The notes: a model not told the origin generated them from the letters alone. Positions 7,297 through 17,071 are shown, numbered from the stretch's first letter. The stretch: DNA of 64,000 nucleotides from CAVVFX01 sp963747535 (GCA_963747535.1 CAVVFX010000002.1:930001-994000); one strand, 5' to 3'. Numbers and translations: made by a program.

Positions 7297-7929
7297 GTGG
7301 ATACACCATTGAGCGCGAATAGAGGCGACGGGCCGGCGGTGGCGCCGGCTCGAATCGCTATTTTTGGCGGCACGTTTGACCCGGTTCACGATGCACACAT
7401 TGCGGTGGCGCGAGAAGCGGCCGACGCGTACGAACTAGATCGCGTGCTCTTCGTGCCCGCAAAGAACCCCCCTCATAAGCTGGGCGATATCCACGCCGGC
7501 TTTGACGACCGGTTTCGCATGGTAGAGTTAGCCTGCCAGGCCGACATACGTTTCGAAGCTTCGCGGATTGAGGACCGTCCGGGCCGCAGCTACTCGGTCG
7601 ATACCGCAATGCTGGCGTGCCGTCAGTTCGGTGAGACAGGAAGTCTGTACTTCCTTATCGGCGCCGACGCCTTCGCCGAGATCCAAAGCTGGCACCGCTG
7701 GCAGGAGTTGGCAAAGCTGGTCGAATTCATCGTGGTGAGCCGTCCTCGCCGGCACTTCGACGTCCCCGATGGCGTTGCAGTCCAGAGGCTGGATACACTC
7801 GAACTGCCCGTATCTTCATCGGCGATCCGCAGGAGCCTGCAGCGCGGTGAACTCGATGTTCCGATACCAGACGCAGTCCGGGATTACATACGGGAGCATC
7901 AACTCTACCTCGCGTCTACTGCAGGTTGA
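7297..7929 (+). CDS. nadD: Nicotinate-nucleotide adenylyltransferase
   Basis: 210-aa enzyme of NAD synthesis that adenylates nicotinate mononucleotide. The nucleotidyltransferase motif GGTFDPVHDAHIAVA (H-x-x-H type) lies near residue 25, RVLFVPAKNPPHK follows, FLIGADAFAEIQSWHRW lies in the middle, and the ISSTxIR-like motif VSSSAIRRSLQRG near the C-terminus. The chosen start is a GTG at 7297; a TTG at 7309 is possible. The usual neighbour rsfS is not present downstream. Confidence 0.93.
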   Translation: MDTPLSANRGDGPAVAPARIAIFGGTFDPVHDAHIAVAREAADAYELDRVLFVPAKNPPHKLGDIHAGFDDRFRMVELACQADIRFEASRIEDRPGRSYSVDTAMLACRQFGETGSLYFLIGADAFAEIQSWHRWQELAKLVEFIVVSRPRRHFDVPDGVAVQRLDTLELPVSSSAIRRSLQRGELDVPIPDAVRDYIREHQLYLASTAG

Positions 7930-8049
7930 CTTCGCCTTTGCCGGCGAAATCGGGCGGCGGGATGCTGAGACAATGCTCCTGTCTCGCGGGCAGGAGTCAG
8001 TCCGGCGGCGAAGGTGGACTCCGCCGCCGGAGTGTTGCCATAGCACCTG

Positions 8050-8298
8050 TTACTTGTTGGCTGCCATGGCAGCCTGGTGCAGTTCACCCTTTGCCTGCTG
8101 GAGTAACTCCTTCGCTTTCGCAGCATGACCGTGCATATCAAATTCATTAGCCTGCTGTGCCGCACTGATTTTTTCATAAGCCTGGTTGCATAGCTGCTGT
8201 GCCGCCATAATGTTCGGATGGCGCGGTTGAGCGATAGACATCACGGCAGCCATGAGTAGCGCACCAAGAAGAGAAAAAAGGATTCGAGTTTTGACCAT
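8050..8298 (-). CDS. Small exported protein of unknown function
   Basis: 82 aa from the ATG at 8298. The N-terminus is a clear signal peptide (KTRILFSLLGALLMAAVMSIAQ). The rest is Ala/Gln-rich and helical with a hepta-like spacing (LCNQAYEKISAAQQANEFD, AAKAKELLQQAKGELHQAA), suggesting a short coiled-coil or helical hairpin in the periplasm. The frame is open to 8367, but the signal peptide fixes the later start. I do not recognise the family. Similar small helical secreted proteins are common in acidobacteria, but that is a general impression only. Confidence 0.6.
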   Translation of the reverse strand: MVKTRILFSLLGALLMAAVMSIAQPRHPNIMAAQQLCNQAYEKISAAQQANEFDMHGHAAKAKELLQQAKGELHQAAMAANK

Positions 8299-8445
8299 AG
8301 GCCAGATTCTAGCCTTTACTTTGGTCCAGTGCAATAGATAAACTGCTTTTGATTCAGTTAAATCCACTTAATACATGCTTTGGTCTACTAACTTAAGTTA
8401 GCTATCTCGCCGCTGCCATCTGCAAAAAACTGCGTCTACGATGCC

Positions 8446-10542
8446 TCACCTGGAACCTTCCGTAAAGAGATTATCCGGCTTCTGCGACAGCATCCTGATG
8501 CGCAACGGCGAGCGGAGATTCTGGTCGGATTGAAAAACGTGCGCCTCACGTTTGCGAAATTCGTCTTCAGACATCGTACGCCCGAGCGCGTCGCAGGGAT
8601 TCACGATGACGATGGGCCGGGGCCAAATCGCGAGCATCAAATCGCCCGTATCGTATTTGCGCAACACGCGAGGGATCACCACTTCAGAAACATTGCGATG
8701 AAGGGGCTGGTCGACGATAGACCGGTAGTCGGCAAGCGCATTCTCGATCACTATGCGGGCAATGCGCGCGTCCAGAGCACCCGCATGCAAGGCGACCAGG
8801 CCCAACGCGCCGCTGCCATACACCGTGAGTTCATAGCCTTTCATGTCTTTGCGCCCGGCGAGCCAGTTCAGCGCGTGAAGCGCGTCGTCGAGCCGAAGTC
8901 CGATAATCGTCTTTCCAACCAGGAAGGCGCGCAGCGAAAGCAAATTGTAGATGCCCAGATAGGGCGATTTGATGCTCTCGGTACCCGGCGGCGACGGTCG
9001 CGTTTCGATTGACATGACGACGTGTCCCGTCCGGGCAAGCCGTTCCATAGCCTCGCCGGCCTCGCCGAGCAGCAACACAACCTTATGCGCGTTGTCGGCC
9101 TCCGGAATCGCGATCCTTCCCGAGATTTCAGCGCCGCCTTCGCTGGGCATCGAGATCGTTTCGATCCGATAACCGGCGCGCTCTTCAGTAGATTTCACTA
9201 CTACGGCTGGAGCCGGGTCGCCCGGCCGCGTGACCATTTCCGTAAGGCTGCGGATGTCCTCGCGCAGACGCGTTTGGAAGCCGGCTACGTCAGCTTTGTT
9301 GGTCAGCACCTTCAGCGGCGCGATCACGCTCTCCGCCCGTTTTCGGTTGAGCGAATAAACCGTCTCACCGCCGGCCTCACTGGCCAACGACGTCGCAACC
9401 TGACCGGTCGGCGTGCACTGCAGATCCTCGCGATGTTCGAGGTGCATCGGCGTAAAGGTTGCCGGCCTGTCGGTCCCTTTCAAGTTCTTCGTAAAAAATG
9501 ACATGATGGCCGGCGCAATCGGTCCAAGATTACCGTGGCCGCCAGGTCCAGTGAGCCATTGAATGCTGTCGCCTGCTCCGTAGATCGAGTAGAACCGCTC
9601 GGCCTCTTCGTAGCTCTTTCGTGCGCCTTCGAACGGGAACATGTCATTCGTCGTCGACACGATCGCGTAGGGCTTGGGCGCAAACAACTCGACCCAGTCG
9701 GCGAGATCCAGGCCCTGTTCCACAAAGCGCGGGATGGTCTGTTCGGCATCCTGATTGCCAGTTGGAGAAGCCAGCAATTCCTGAAACGCCGTGACGAAAC
9801 AGGCGCTGGCAGCAACTTTGACGCGTGGGTCGAGAGCCGCGAAATACGCGATTGCCGTGCCTCCTCCAGAACAGCCGAATGCGCCGATCCGGTCCCCGTC
9901 TATATCTTTTCGGCTCTCCAGATAGTCGACCGCGCGCATGGCATCATTCACCATGTAGCGAGCCAGATTGTCGCCGATTAACAGAGGCGGGATGTTGGCC
10001 TCGCCATGCTCTCCGGTCGGATTACCAACCTTGGAAGCCTTCTTCTCGGGATCGAAGTACTGCAGCCGCTCTCCCTGTCCAAGAGGATCGTACGCCAACA
10101 CGACGATCCCATTCCTCGCGAAGTTCACGCCCCAGTTCCAGTCCTCTAGCTTTCCCGCAGCCCCGTGGCCCGGAGCCACTACGATCGCCGGAAAGGGTCC
10201 GGCTCCTTCGGCGGGTAGATATACATTGGCCGTCACCCAGAATCCGGGCAAGCTTTGGTAAGCCAGTTTCTCGACGCGAAATCCGTCGCCTGCGATCGAG
10301 CCGAACCGCTTCACCGCGACCGGACCGCTACGTTCCGGTAAGCCGCCGATCAACTGCAGAATCTTCTGGCGGACAGTAGCTTTTCGTCGCTCGGCATCCG
10401 CGCGCGTGTGGATCTGCGAAATCACTCTCTGGCGCTGCTGAAGCTGATTCCCTGCGAGGTTGTCGAGATACTGAATCAGTTGCTCGCGCGTTTCGCCGCC
10501 CAGCAAAACGGCGGTGGCCGCCAACCCGAGAATGAATCGCAA
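8446..10542 (-). CDS. Exported two-domain alpha/beta-hydrolase (acetyl xylan esterase-like)
   Basis: 698 aa with a signal peptide (residues 1-15). The first half has a complete alpha/beta-hydrolase core: PFPAIVVAPGHGAAG, VVLAYDPLGQGER, the nucleophile elbow GAFGCSGGGTA (Ser in G-C-S-G-G), and GPGGHGNLGP for the catalytic His. It resembles the acetyl xylan esterase / dienelactone hydrolase group acting on ester substituents of plant polysaccharides. The second half repeats the fold loosely (KVVLLLGEAGEAMERLAR, LTVYGSGALGLVALHAGALD) but its elbow GSGALG lacks the usual G-x-S-x-G pattern, so it is probably non-catalytic. The neighbouring minus-strand gene is a large beta-helix protein, which suggests a polysaccharide-directed pair. 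Confidence 0.8.
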   Translation of the reverse strand: MRFILGLAATAVLLGGETREQLIQYLDNLAGNQLQQRQRVISQIHTRADAERRKATVRQKILQLIGGLPERSGPVAVKRFGSIAGDGFRVEKLAYQSLPGFWVTANVYLPAEGAGPFPAIVVAPGHGAAGKLEDWNWGVNFARNGIVVLAYDPLGQGERLQYFDPEKKASKVGNPTGEHGEANIPPLLIGDNLARYMVNDAMRAVDYLESRKDIDGDRIGAFGCSGGGTAIAYFAALDPRVKVAASACFVTAFQELLASPTGNQDAEQTIPRFVEQGLDLADWVELFAPKPYAIVSTTNDMFPFEGARKSYEEAERFYSIYGAGDSIQWLTGPGGHGNLGPIAPAIMSFFTKNLKGTDRPATFTPMHLEHREDLQCTPTGQVATSLASEAGGETVYSLNRKRAESVIAPLKVLTNKADVAGFQTRLREDIRSLTEMVTRPGDPAPAVVVKSTEERAGYRIETISMPSEGGAEISGRIAIPEADNAHKVVLLLGEAGEAMERLARTGHVVMSIETRPSPPGTESIKSPYLGIYNLLSLRAFLVGKTIIGLRLDDALHALNWLAGRKDMKGYELTVYGSGALGLVALHAGALDARIARIVIENALADYRSIVDQPLHRNVSEVVIPRVLRKYDTGDLMLAIWPRPIVIVNPCDALGRTMSEDEFRKREAHVFQSDQNLRSPLRIRMLSQKPDNLFTEGSR

Positions 10543-10578
10543 AAGACCTCCTGGTTTACTTGTGCTATGGTGCTGAAG

Positions 10579-13458
10579 CTATTCTATGCTTCCACGCAAG
10601 AGCAGTAGCCAGGGCTCGGCGGTGGGCTTCTCGATAACCGCCGGATTCGCCGGAACGCTCGCGGGCTTTGTCTTGCCGTTTCGCGGATCGAACCACAAAC
10701 CGCCCGTCTGTGCGGTCACCGTGCGCAGCAATCTGATCGACGGGCCCGCAAGCGAATACAACAGCGTGGCTTCGCCGCGATCATCGGCCAGACACCAGTT
10801 GTCGGCTGCTCCTTCGACCCATCCATCGCGCGGCCGCATCTTCATGAGAATGGCCGCGAGATGATCGCGCACGAATGTGTCGAGCGTTGTGTGGTCCACC
10901 TGTCTTCCCTGCCCGTGCCCTCCCGACGGATTGCGCAGCAACGCTTGCGCGCCGCCGGCCATCAGCACCGGGATCGGTCCTGCGCCCCCGTTCCACGCCA
11001 CGATAGCCTTGTCCGGATACTTGTCATGATATTCACGAACCTGGCGGTAAACCTGCAGCGGCGTGGTGTCGGGAGGCGTGTCGCCGGGCCGTTTGAAGTC
11101 GATGCCGATCATTTCCCGGAAGGCGAGATTCTTTCCGCCCGGCGGAGCCCATAACGAGCCGTCCGGACGGTATTGCCAGTAACGCATGTCGATCACCGCG
11201 ACCTGCCGCGCGCGCACTGGGTCCGCCAGGATAGCATCGGTGATGTCCTTGCTGGTGGCCAGTTGGATGCGAACGGTGCGGCCGGTCCTCCTCTCCCATT
11301 CGGCAACGGTGTCCTGGAAGAATTCCTGGAAAGCGAGAGGTCCGGCGAACTGGAAGCCGAGGTTGAAGATGAGATTGTGCACGCTCGAGAGTTCGTCGAG
11401 CTCATGCAGAATCAGAGCGCGATGAAGCTGGCGGCGAACCGGATTCGTCACGTCGTAGACCTGGTTCGCCACGTGGATGTGATTGCCAGGCTCGATGGGC
11501 GGCGGTTCCGGGAGACCGGTGTCGTTCACATTGTTCGCGGGACGCCAGGGGTAATCGATCCAATGGGGCGGAATTTCAAGCACGTTGTGAGTGTTGTAAA
11601 TATTGTGATAGAGGACGAAGCCGTGGGCGTCACACTGCCTCCCGAATTCGCGAAGGCGCTCGTAATACCAGGGATTGAAGCGCGACAGGTCGTATTTGCT
11701 GAGTCCGTCGGAGGCCGTTCCTTTGCCGCTGCGAGCCCACGGCATTTCGTAAAAAGGCGCCCACACGTTGCCGTCCGTGCGAGACACGATGGAGTGCTCA
11801 TCGCGACGGCGGTCGTACCACAGGCCTGGGATGTTCTGATAGAAGGGCGTGCCATCGGCGGCCATTTTATCGGCCAGGGCCGGGAGATCCTCGGTGAGAC
11901 CTGGACCCGTTTCTCCCGGGACGAAGCGAGTAATAGCCACGCCTCCGGCGTCGAGTGCGGTCACAGGGTTGGCCTGACCGCGCCACCAGCCATCGTTCAC
12001 GGTCCCACCCCAGACGACCTTGCGGTCTGCCACAAATCTCCCGTTGACGATGGTGATTTCCTGCGGCCGCGGAATCGGAAGTCCCTCGGAGCGGCTCGGC
12101 ATGGTGAAACCCGGAGGGAGCGCCGCGTCGGCTGCGGTTGACGAAGGAGGCGTAAGCTTTCGCCCCGTCCGCTTGAACAGCTGATCTTCGTAGAGCGGCT
12201 CCGCCGACACCAATGAATTCGCTGCCGTCCACCCTGCGCCTTGCGCACGCGAACTGTCGTTGGCGAGGCTGATGCCCGCGCCGTCGACGCGCACACGTTC
12301 GTACAGGACGCCGGACGCCCAGCTTTCAAATGACCCGCTGGGTCCGAGCGCGCCCGTAGCCGTGCAGTCCAGAAAAACGTTGGGACCCGCCGCCAGAAGC
12401 CCGACCGCGAAATCATTCATCCCGTGCTCACTCCGGCATTGACGCACCAGCACCTGCTGACCGTCGACGAGGAAGCTCTGGCGGCGATATCCGGCTATCT
12501 CCGAAACTGGCTTCTCGCTCTGGCAGTTCTCGATCGTGACGCGCCGCGCGCGATGTCCTACACGTACGGCTGACGCGACAAAATGCCTCGCGACTACGCC
12601 GCGCACCCACGCATCTTCCACGTGATCGAGCGCGATCGCGATCCACGAATGTTCTTCGTCGAGCGGATTCGCCGGATCGAATTCACTTTCAAGGACGAGG
12701 TTCTCGATGCCGATATGCGACGGGAAGGGACCGGACGCTTTCGCGACCGTGCCTCCGCCATACCGCTTTTCGAGCGCAGTGGTGATCGGCGCATCGACTG
12801 TTATCTGCTTGTGTTCGGCGTCAATGGCAGTTATCGAACGATCCCAGAACAGATCACGAGAGCCCGACGTCCAATCCAGCCTTTGGTTGGCGAAGGTGCC
12901 TGGCAGCCCGCGCATCTTTAAAGAGTCGATCCACTCCGTGGTGCTGGGCCGCGTTATCACGACCCGATCGCCGGTTCGCAGACCAGCGATGCTGGCGAGC
13001 GTGAGTTTCGTCGCTCCGGCAGGCGCATCTTCCATGACCTGAATTGGAGCGACGGCCGTCGGATTCCCGACTGCGCCCACTTCAATCAACGTTCTGCGAG
13101 ACTTTCCAGTGGCTACGATGGTGACATCACCTTGCCCGCGCAACACCGCTCCGCTGCTCTCAATTCGCAATTGCCCGGCGACATGATACCGTCCGGGACG
13201 AAGAATTACCGCGCCATGCAGGATTGCAGCCTGCAGCATGGCCGTGTCATCGCCCCCCGATGGGCTCACCGACAGCACAACAGGCACCGCCGGTATCGGC
13301 ACTTCCCCGCCCCCGTAGCCTGCGTACGAGAAATCGATCGCGGTTTGAGCCGATGCCGCGACCGTGCTGAATACCAGCGCGGCCGCGTAAGTGAGTGTCA
13401 AGTTACTTGGCGGCTTGGGGAGCGCCCGCCGGCGGAGTCGCCGGACCAAAGAAGGCAT
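10579..13458 (-). CDS. Large exported beta-helix protein with DUF6298-like C-terminal part
   Basis: About 960 aa. The N-terminal half (to ~residue 400) is a right-handed parallel beta-helix of pectate-lyase type: DDTAMLQAAILHGAVILRPG, GAVLRGQGDVTIVATG, HIGIENLVLESEF, RRVTIENCQSEK and VLVRQCRSEHG. The second half (FYQNIPGLWYDRRRDEHSIV, ERLREFGRQCDAHGFVLYHN, AIVAWNGGAGPIPVL) looks like a TIM-barrel-like domain of the DUF6298 type. A role in polysaccharide binding or cleavage is inferred; no catalytic set is proven. The start is uncertain: ATG 13458 gives a charged n-region before the signal peptide but overlaps the parvulin gene by 56 bp; a TTG at 13401, directly after the parvulin stop, is the alternative. 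Confidence 0.75.
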   Translation of the reverse strand: MPSLVRRLRRRALPKPPSNLTLTYAAALVFSTVAASAQTAIDFSYAGYGGGEVPIPAVPVVLSVSPSGGDDTAMLQAAILHGAVILRPGRYHVAGQLRIESSGAVLRGQGDVTIVATGKSRRTLIEVGAVGNPTAVAPIQVMEDAPAGATKLTLASIAGLRTGDRVVITRPSTTEWIDSLKMRGLPGTFANQRLDWTSGSRDLFWDRSITAIDAEHKQITVDAPITTALEKRYGGGTVAKASGPFPSHIGIENLVLESEFDPANPLDEEHSWIAIALDHVEDAWVRGVVARHFVASAVRVGHRARRVTIENCQSEKPVSEIAGYRRQSFLVDGQQVLVRQCRSEHGMNDFAVGLLAAGPNVFLDCTATGALGPSGSFESWASGVLYERVRVDGAGISLANDSSRAQGAGWTAANSLVSAEPLYEDQLFKRTGRKLTPPSSTAADAALPPGFTMPSRSEGLPIPRPQEITIVNGRFVADRKVVWGGTVNDGWWRGQANPVTALDAGGVAITRFVPGETGPGLTEDLPALADKMAADGTPFYQNIPGLWYDRRRDEHSIVSRTDGNVWAPFYEMPWARSGKGTASDGLSKYDLSRFNPWYYERLREFGRQCDAHGFVLYHNIYNTHNVLEIPPHWIDYPWRPANNVNDTGLPEPPPIEPGNHIHVANQVYDVTNPVRRQLHRALILHELDELSSVHNLIFNLGFQFAGPLAFQEFFQDTVAEWERRTGRTVRIQLATSKDITDAILADPVRARQVAVIDMRYWQYRPDGSLWAPPGGKNLAFREMIGIDFKRPGDTPPDTTPLQVYRQVREYHDKYPDKAIVAWNGGAGPIPVLMAGGAQALLRNPSGGHGQGRQVDHTTLDTFVRDHLAAILMKMRPRDGWVEGAADNWCLADDRGEATLLYSLAGPSIRLLRTVTAQTGGLWFDPRNGKTKPASVPANPAVIEKPTAEPWLLLLRGSIE

Positions 13459-14383
13459 CGTCCAACTTGACACCGGCCTGCTTCTGCAAGGCGTCCATCT
13501 GCTTCTTGGCAGCCTCCGGCTTCACCTTGGCTTCCAGCGTCGGACGGGCATCGTCGAACGATGTCGTTTCGACCTTGTCCACCCGGATGATGTGATAGCC
13601 AAACTGGGATTTGACCGGATCGCTGATCTCGCCCGGCTTCAACGAGAACGCGGCATCCTCGAACGGTTTTACCATCTGGCCGTGCTTGAACGAACCGAGA
13701 TCACCGCCGTTCTTACCCGAACCTGCATCTGCCGACTCCGCTTCGGCGATCTTGGCGAAGTCCTCGCCGGCCTTCAGGCGCTTAATGATTTCCTGAGCCT
13801 TGGCGAGAGCTTCTTCTTCCGTGAGGTCCTTCTGTCCATCCTTCAGCGGGACCGGCGAACCCTTGAAACGGATCAGAATGTGATGGGCCGAGACCTGTTC
13901 GAAATCGCCTTTATGGGAGTCGTAATACTTGTGGAGATCCTCGTTGTCGACCCTGGCGGTGGCCATCAGCGCTCTTCCGGCCATGCTGGCCAGGATGTTT
14001 TCCGTGGCGAAAGCGATCTGCTGTTTGGCCTCGGGGCTATCGTCCAGGTGCATAAGCTGGGCTTGGTGGGCCAAGACCTTGATCTGCACCAATTGTTCCA
14101 TGAACTGCCGTTTGGCGGGACCACGGGCTTGTGCCTGATATTGCTGAGGAAGGCCATTCACAATGGTCTCAAACTGAGCAGCAGTCATGGTCTCTGTTCC
14201 GATTGTGGCAATCACGCGATTGGGATCCAGTACCTCGATACCTGGCGGAACGGTAGCGAGAGTTCCCGGCACCGGGCGCGGCGTGGCAGGAGCGGCTGTT
14301 GTTGGCGGAGCCGGCTTCGGAGCCGGCGTTTGAGCATAGGCGACCGAAATAAATAGTGCAGTAAAAATGGGGTAAATCTTCAC
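13403..14383 (-). CDS. Exported parvulin-type peptidyl-prolyl isomerase (SurA/PrsA-like)
   Basis: 326 aa with a signal peptide (residues 1-18, ending VAYAQ), a Pro/Ala-rich linker, a SurA_N-like helical chaperone segment (IGTETMTAAQFETIVNGLP, ENILASMAGRALM), and a PpiC/parvulin domain at ~165-270 (VSAHHILIRFKGS, DFAKIAEAESADAGSG, NGGDLGSFKHGQMVKPFED, SQFGYHIIRVDKVE). It would assist folding of exported or outer-membrane proteins. Upstream on its strand there is only a spacer; downstream it abuts or overlaps the beta-helix protein gene, so the two are likely one transcript. Confidence 0.92.
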   Translation of the reverse strand: MKIYPIFTALFISVAYAQTPAPKPAPPTTAAPATPRPVPGTLATVPPGIEVLDPNRVIATIGTETMTAAQFETIVNGLPQQYQAQARGPAKRQFMEQLVQIKVLAHQAQLMHLDDSPEAKQQIAFATENILASMAGRALMATARVDNEDLHKYYDSHKGDFEQVSAHHILIRFKGSPVPLKDGQKDLTEEEALAKAQEIIKRLKAGEDFAKIAEAESADAGSGKNGGDLGSFKHGQMVKPFEDAAFSLKPGEISDPVKSQFGYHIIRVDKVETTSFDDARPTLEAKVKPEAAKKQMDALQKQAGVKLDDAFFGPATPPAGAPQAAK

Positions 14384-14463
14384 AATGCTATTCTACCGTA
14401 GGCCGCCCCGCAGTCTCGCGAGGTGATTCTGACACAGTGTGGACTAAGCTGCCCGTGGCGAAA

Positions 14464-14491
14464 ACCGCTCCCTCACGGTCACGGCTCGGTA
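14464..14491 (+). repeat. Dispersed 28-bp repeat, family C copy 1
   Basis: Begins ACCGCTCCCT and ends CGGCTCGGTA. Two further copies, each differing at three of 28 positions from this one, lie at 27715-27742 (inverted) and 48160-48187. This copy is in the 288-bp gap upstream of the M48 protease. Confidence 0.8.
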
Positions 14492-14671
14492 ACCGATTGA
14501 ATCTACTGAGCTGCGCTCGTAAGCAAGCGGTACTGTACGCCAATTTCTGCAAGTTGGTATTAGATTATCGAATCTTGCGACTATGCTAAAGTCTGCACCA
14601 CAAAGGTAGTCATCCGTATACCTACCTTCCGCAATATTGAGTTCGGGAATCAGCCGTTGGAATCTGACAGT

Positions 14672-16248
14672 ATGCGGAGAACCCTCTTGACAGCCCTGCT
14701 CGCAACGGCCTGTTCGCTGTCGGCAGCGCCGGTCAAGATCCACGGGTATATCACCAGCCTGAAGTCCACACTAGCTTCGAGGTCGACGATTATAAGATCA
14801 CGCGGGACGACAAAACGGCGTTGGATCTGGACAAAGGAGACTACCCCGATGCCACCTTCCGCCCTGAAGATCTGCGCGTCGGGACCGAGATCCAGGTCGA
14901 GGGCGACTTCAACGATTCCACACATGAGTTGCGTGCCTCCAGCATTAAGGTGTTCGTCAATGACACCTTGCGGGTGAAGCGATCCGCCGTGATTGAGCAG
15001 GCCACGAATCTGGAGCGAAACGGAAATACACTTAAGGGCGTGATCCACGCGGATGGGCAAACCATTCAAGTCGATGAAGACACCCATATCGTAGTAAAAG
15101 AATGGCAAGCTCCCCAATTGAGCCCCGGTAGTTCGATTTCTTATGAGGGATATAGAAACCGGGATGGATCCATCGCCGCGACCCGGCTCGAAATGTTTCA
15201 GGGCGGAAACGGAAGACCCGAACCAGGGTCGTCGCGCGATACCGTGCCCAAACTGAACTCCGAGGGGGAGATTTCGATTCGCGACGTGAAATACAAACTG
15301 GTGCCCGATGCGGAAGCCCAGAGCTATGTGCAGCGGATCGGCATGAAACTCGTACCGCCCTATTATCAGCAGGAACTTTCGGGGGGCGCCGCGAGGAAGG
15401 AAGCCTTCGAGTTCTACCTGGTTGCGAACGACGACTTCAACGCTCACGCCTTCTCCAACGGAACCGTGCTAGTGAACTCAGGAGTGTTTCGAGTGCTGAC
15501 CAGCGAAGCGCAACTCGCAGCGGTTCTGGGGCATGAGATTGCCCATACCACCCAGGAGCACTCTTATCGCAAGAAAAAGGGCTCCGCAGAGATGCAGGAG
15601 AAGGGCTACGCCGGTGGAACCAACGGCGATCCATTAAGCACCGGTTACTCGCGCATACTGGAGAACCAGGCCGATCGTGTGGGACTCGAATATATGATTG
15701 CCGCCGGTTACGATCCGCGGGAGGCCCCGGAAGTGTGGAAGCAGGTATCGCGCGCGGCGGGTCACACCACCGGTTTCTGGGATGGTCAGGACAACACGAC
15801 GGCCCGGCGCAGCTATTTGCTCGCGGAACTAAGCAACAATTACGCGGGCGTCGACTACCGGTCCTACGTGCGGGATGAGGATGAATTCGACCGCTTCGCT
15901 GAACGATTCGGCAACACCGCGATCGTAAAGCATGCGCCCGAGGCTGCGCTCGCCGTGTCTCAGCCGGTGAATCGGCCGGGGTTCCAACCGCCGGTTGCGC
16001 CCAAGGCCGAACCCCCGCAGAAGCACTATGGGCCAAATGCCGTGAGCATCACGTCAGATCCGGCCGGCGCCGATGTGTTGCTGAACGGACAGACCATCGG
16101 CAAGACACCCATGATCATGCCGACCGCCAACCTTGGCATGCCCTATATCATCACGATCCAGCGCGCCGGCTACCGGAGTTGGACAGGTCAAATGGTTGCG
16201 GTTCCCGGCAGGACCAGTTTGCACGTGGAATTGTTGTCGGTGCAATAA
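14672..16248 (+). CDS. Exported M48 metallopeptidase with PEGA domain, frameshifted near the N-terminus
   Basis: The signal peptide (RRTLLTALLATACSLSAAPVK then IHGYIT) is read in the frame of the ATG at 14672. The rest of the protein (EVHTSFEVDDYKITRDDKTA, then LDLDKGDYPDATF) continues in the -1 frame without any ATG, GTG or TTG before 14821. A single missing base around 14750-14762 explains this. Downstream everything is intact: an OB-like domain, the M48 zinc motif HEIAH followed by NQADRVGLEYMIAAGYDP (third ligand Glu/Asp region), and a C-terminal PEGA domain (ITSDPAGADVLLNGQTIGKT). It would be a periplasmic protease. Either a recent mutation or a sequence error; if real, only a signal-less product from TTG 14821 could be made. 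Confidence 0.85.
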
Positions 16249-16288
16249 ACCTGGCCCGGGCCAGGCGCTCTTCTGCTAGCCTTCGGCT

Positions 16289-17071
16289 ATGAGGCGTATA
16301 CGGCTCATTCACTGGCAACCGGAAGAGGCATCCCCGATTGCGGAGATACTCGAAAGCGCGGGCTTCAAAGTCGACTACGACGGCAAGATCGCGCCGGAGA
16401 TCCTGCGCGCCCTGCGACTCAGCCCGCCGGATGCTATCGTAATTGACCTTTCACGGCTGCCTTCCCACGGCCGGGAAATGGCTATCGCGCTACGAGGGAA
16501 CAAACAAACCCGGCAAGTTCCGATTCTCTTTCTGGACGGCGCTCCCGAGAAAGTCGCAGTCGTACGGCAGACGCTCCCGGACGCCGCGTACTGCGAGCGC
16601 CCGGGGCTCAAGGCCGCCTTGCGGAAGTGCATCCGGGAGGTCCCCGGCAATCCCGTAGTCCCCACGCGGATGATGGATCGCTATGCTGCCCGGACCACGG
16701 CGCAGAAGCTGGGAATAACTCCCGGGTCAAGGGTCGCGGTGATGGATGCGCCGCGGGACTACGCGCGGGTGATTGGTGCCGTGCCGGACGATGTCGAATT
16801 CTACGAGGACTCATGGGACGGCTGTGCGGTTACTTTGTGGTTCGTCGAAGAACCCGAGGTGTTCCTCGCGGCGCTGCCCAAAATGAGACGGGCCGCCGCA
16901 GTTTCCAGGCTGTGGGTTGCCTGGCCGAAGAAGGCCGCGCGCAAAGATTCGTTGCTGAACGAAACGGCGATCCGCGAAACAGCTATCGGGAGCGGGCTGG
17001 TCGATTACAAAATCTGCTCGGTGAATGAGACTTGGAGCGGCCTGTGCTTCGCGCTGGAGAAGGCCCGCTGA
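16289..17071 (+). CDS. Receiver-like domain fused to DUF3052
   Basis: 260 aa. Residues 1-~118 have the alpha/beta pattern of a response-regulator receiver: IRLIHWQPEEASPIAEILES, a likely phospho-acceptor Asp53 in DAIVIDLSRLP, and QVPILFLDGAPEK. The conserved Lys region is degenerate (AYCERPGL). Residues ~131-258 match DUF3052 (RTTAQKLGITPGSRVAVMDA, RLWVAWPKKAARKDSLLNE, GLVDYKICSVNETWSGLCFA), a small domain of unknown function usually found as a stand-alone protein. Cytoplasmic. It sits between the M48 gene and an alpha-galactosidase with no kinase adjacent. The pairing suggests a sensory switch, but its output is unknown. Confidence 0.8.
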   Translation: MRRIRLIHWQPEEASPIAEILESAGFKVDYDGKIAPEILRALRLSPPDAIVIDLSRLPSHGREMAIALRGNKQTRQVPILFLDGAPEKVAVVRQTLPDAAYCERPGLKAALRKCIREVPGNPVVPTRMMDRYAARTTAQKLGITPGSRVAVMDAPRDYARVIGAVPDDVEFYEDSWDGCAVTLWFVEEPEVFLAALPKMRRAAAVSRLWVAWPKKAARKDSLLNETAIRETAIGSGLVDYKICSVNETWSGLCFALEKAR

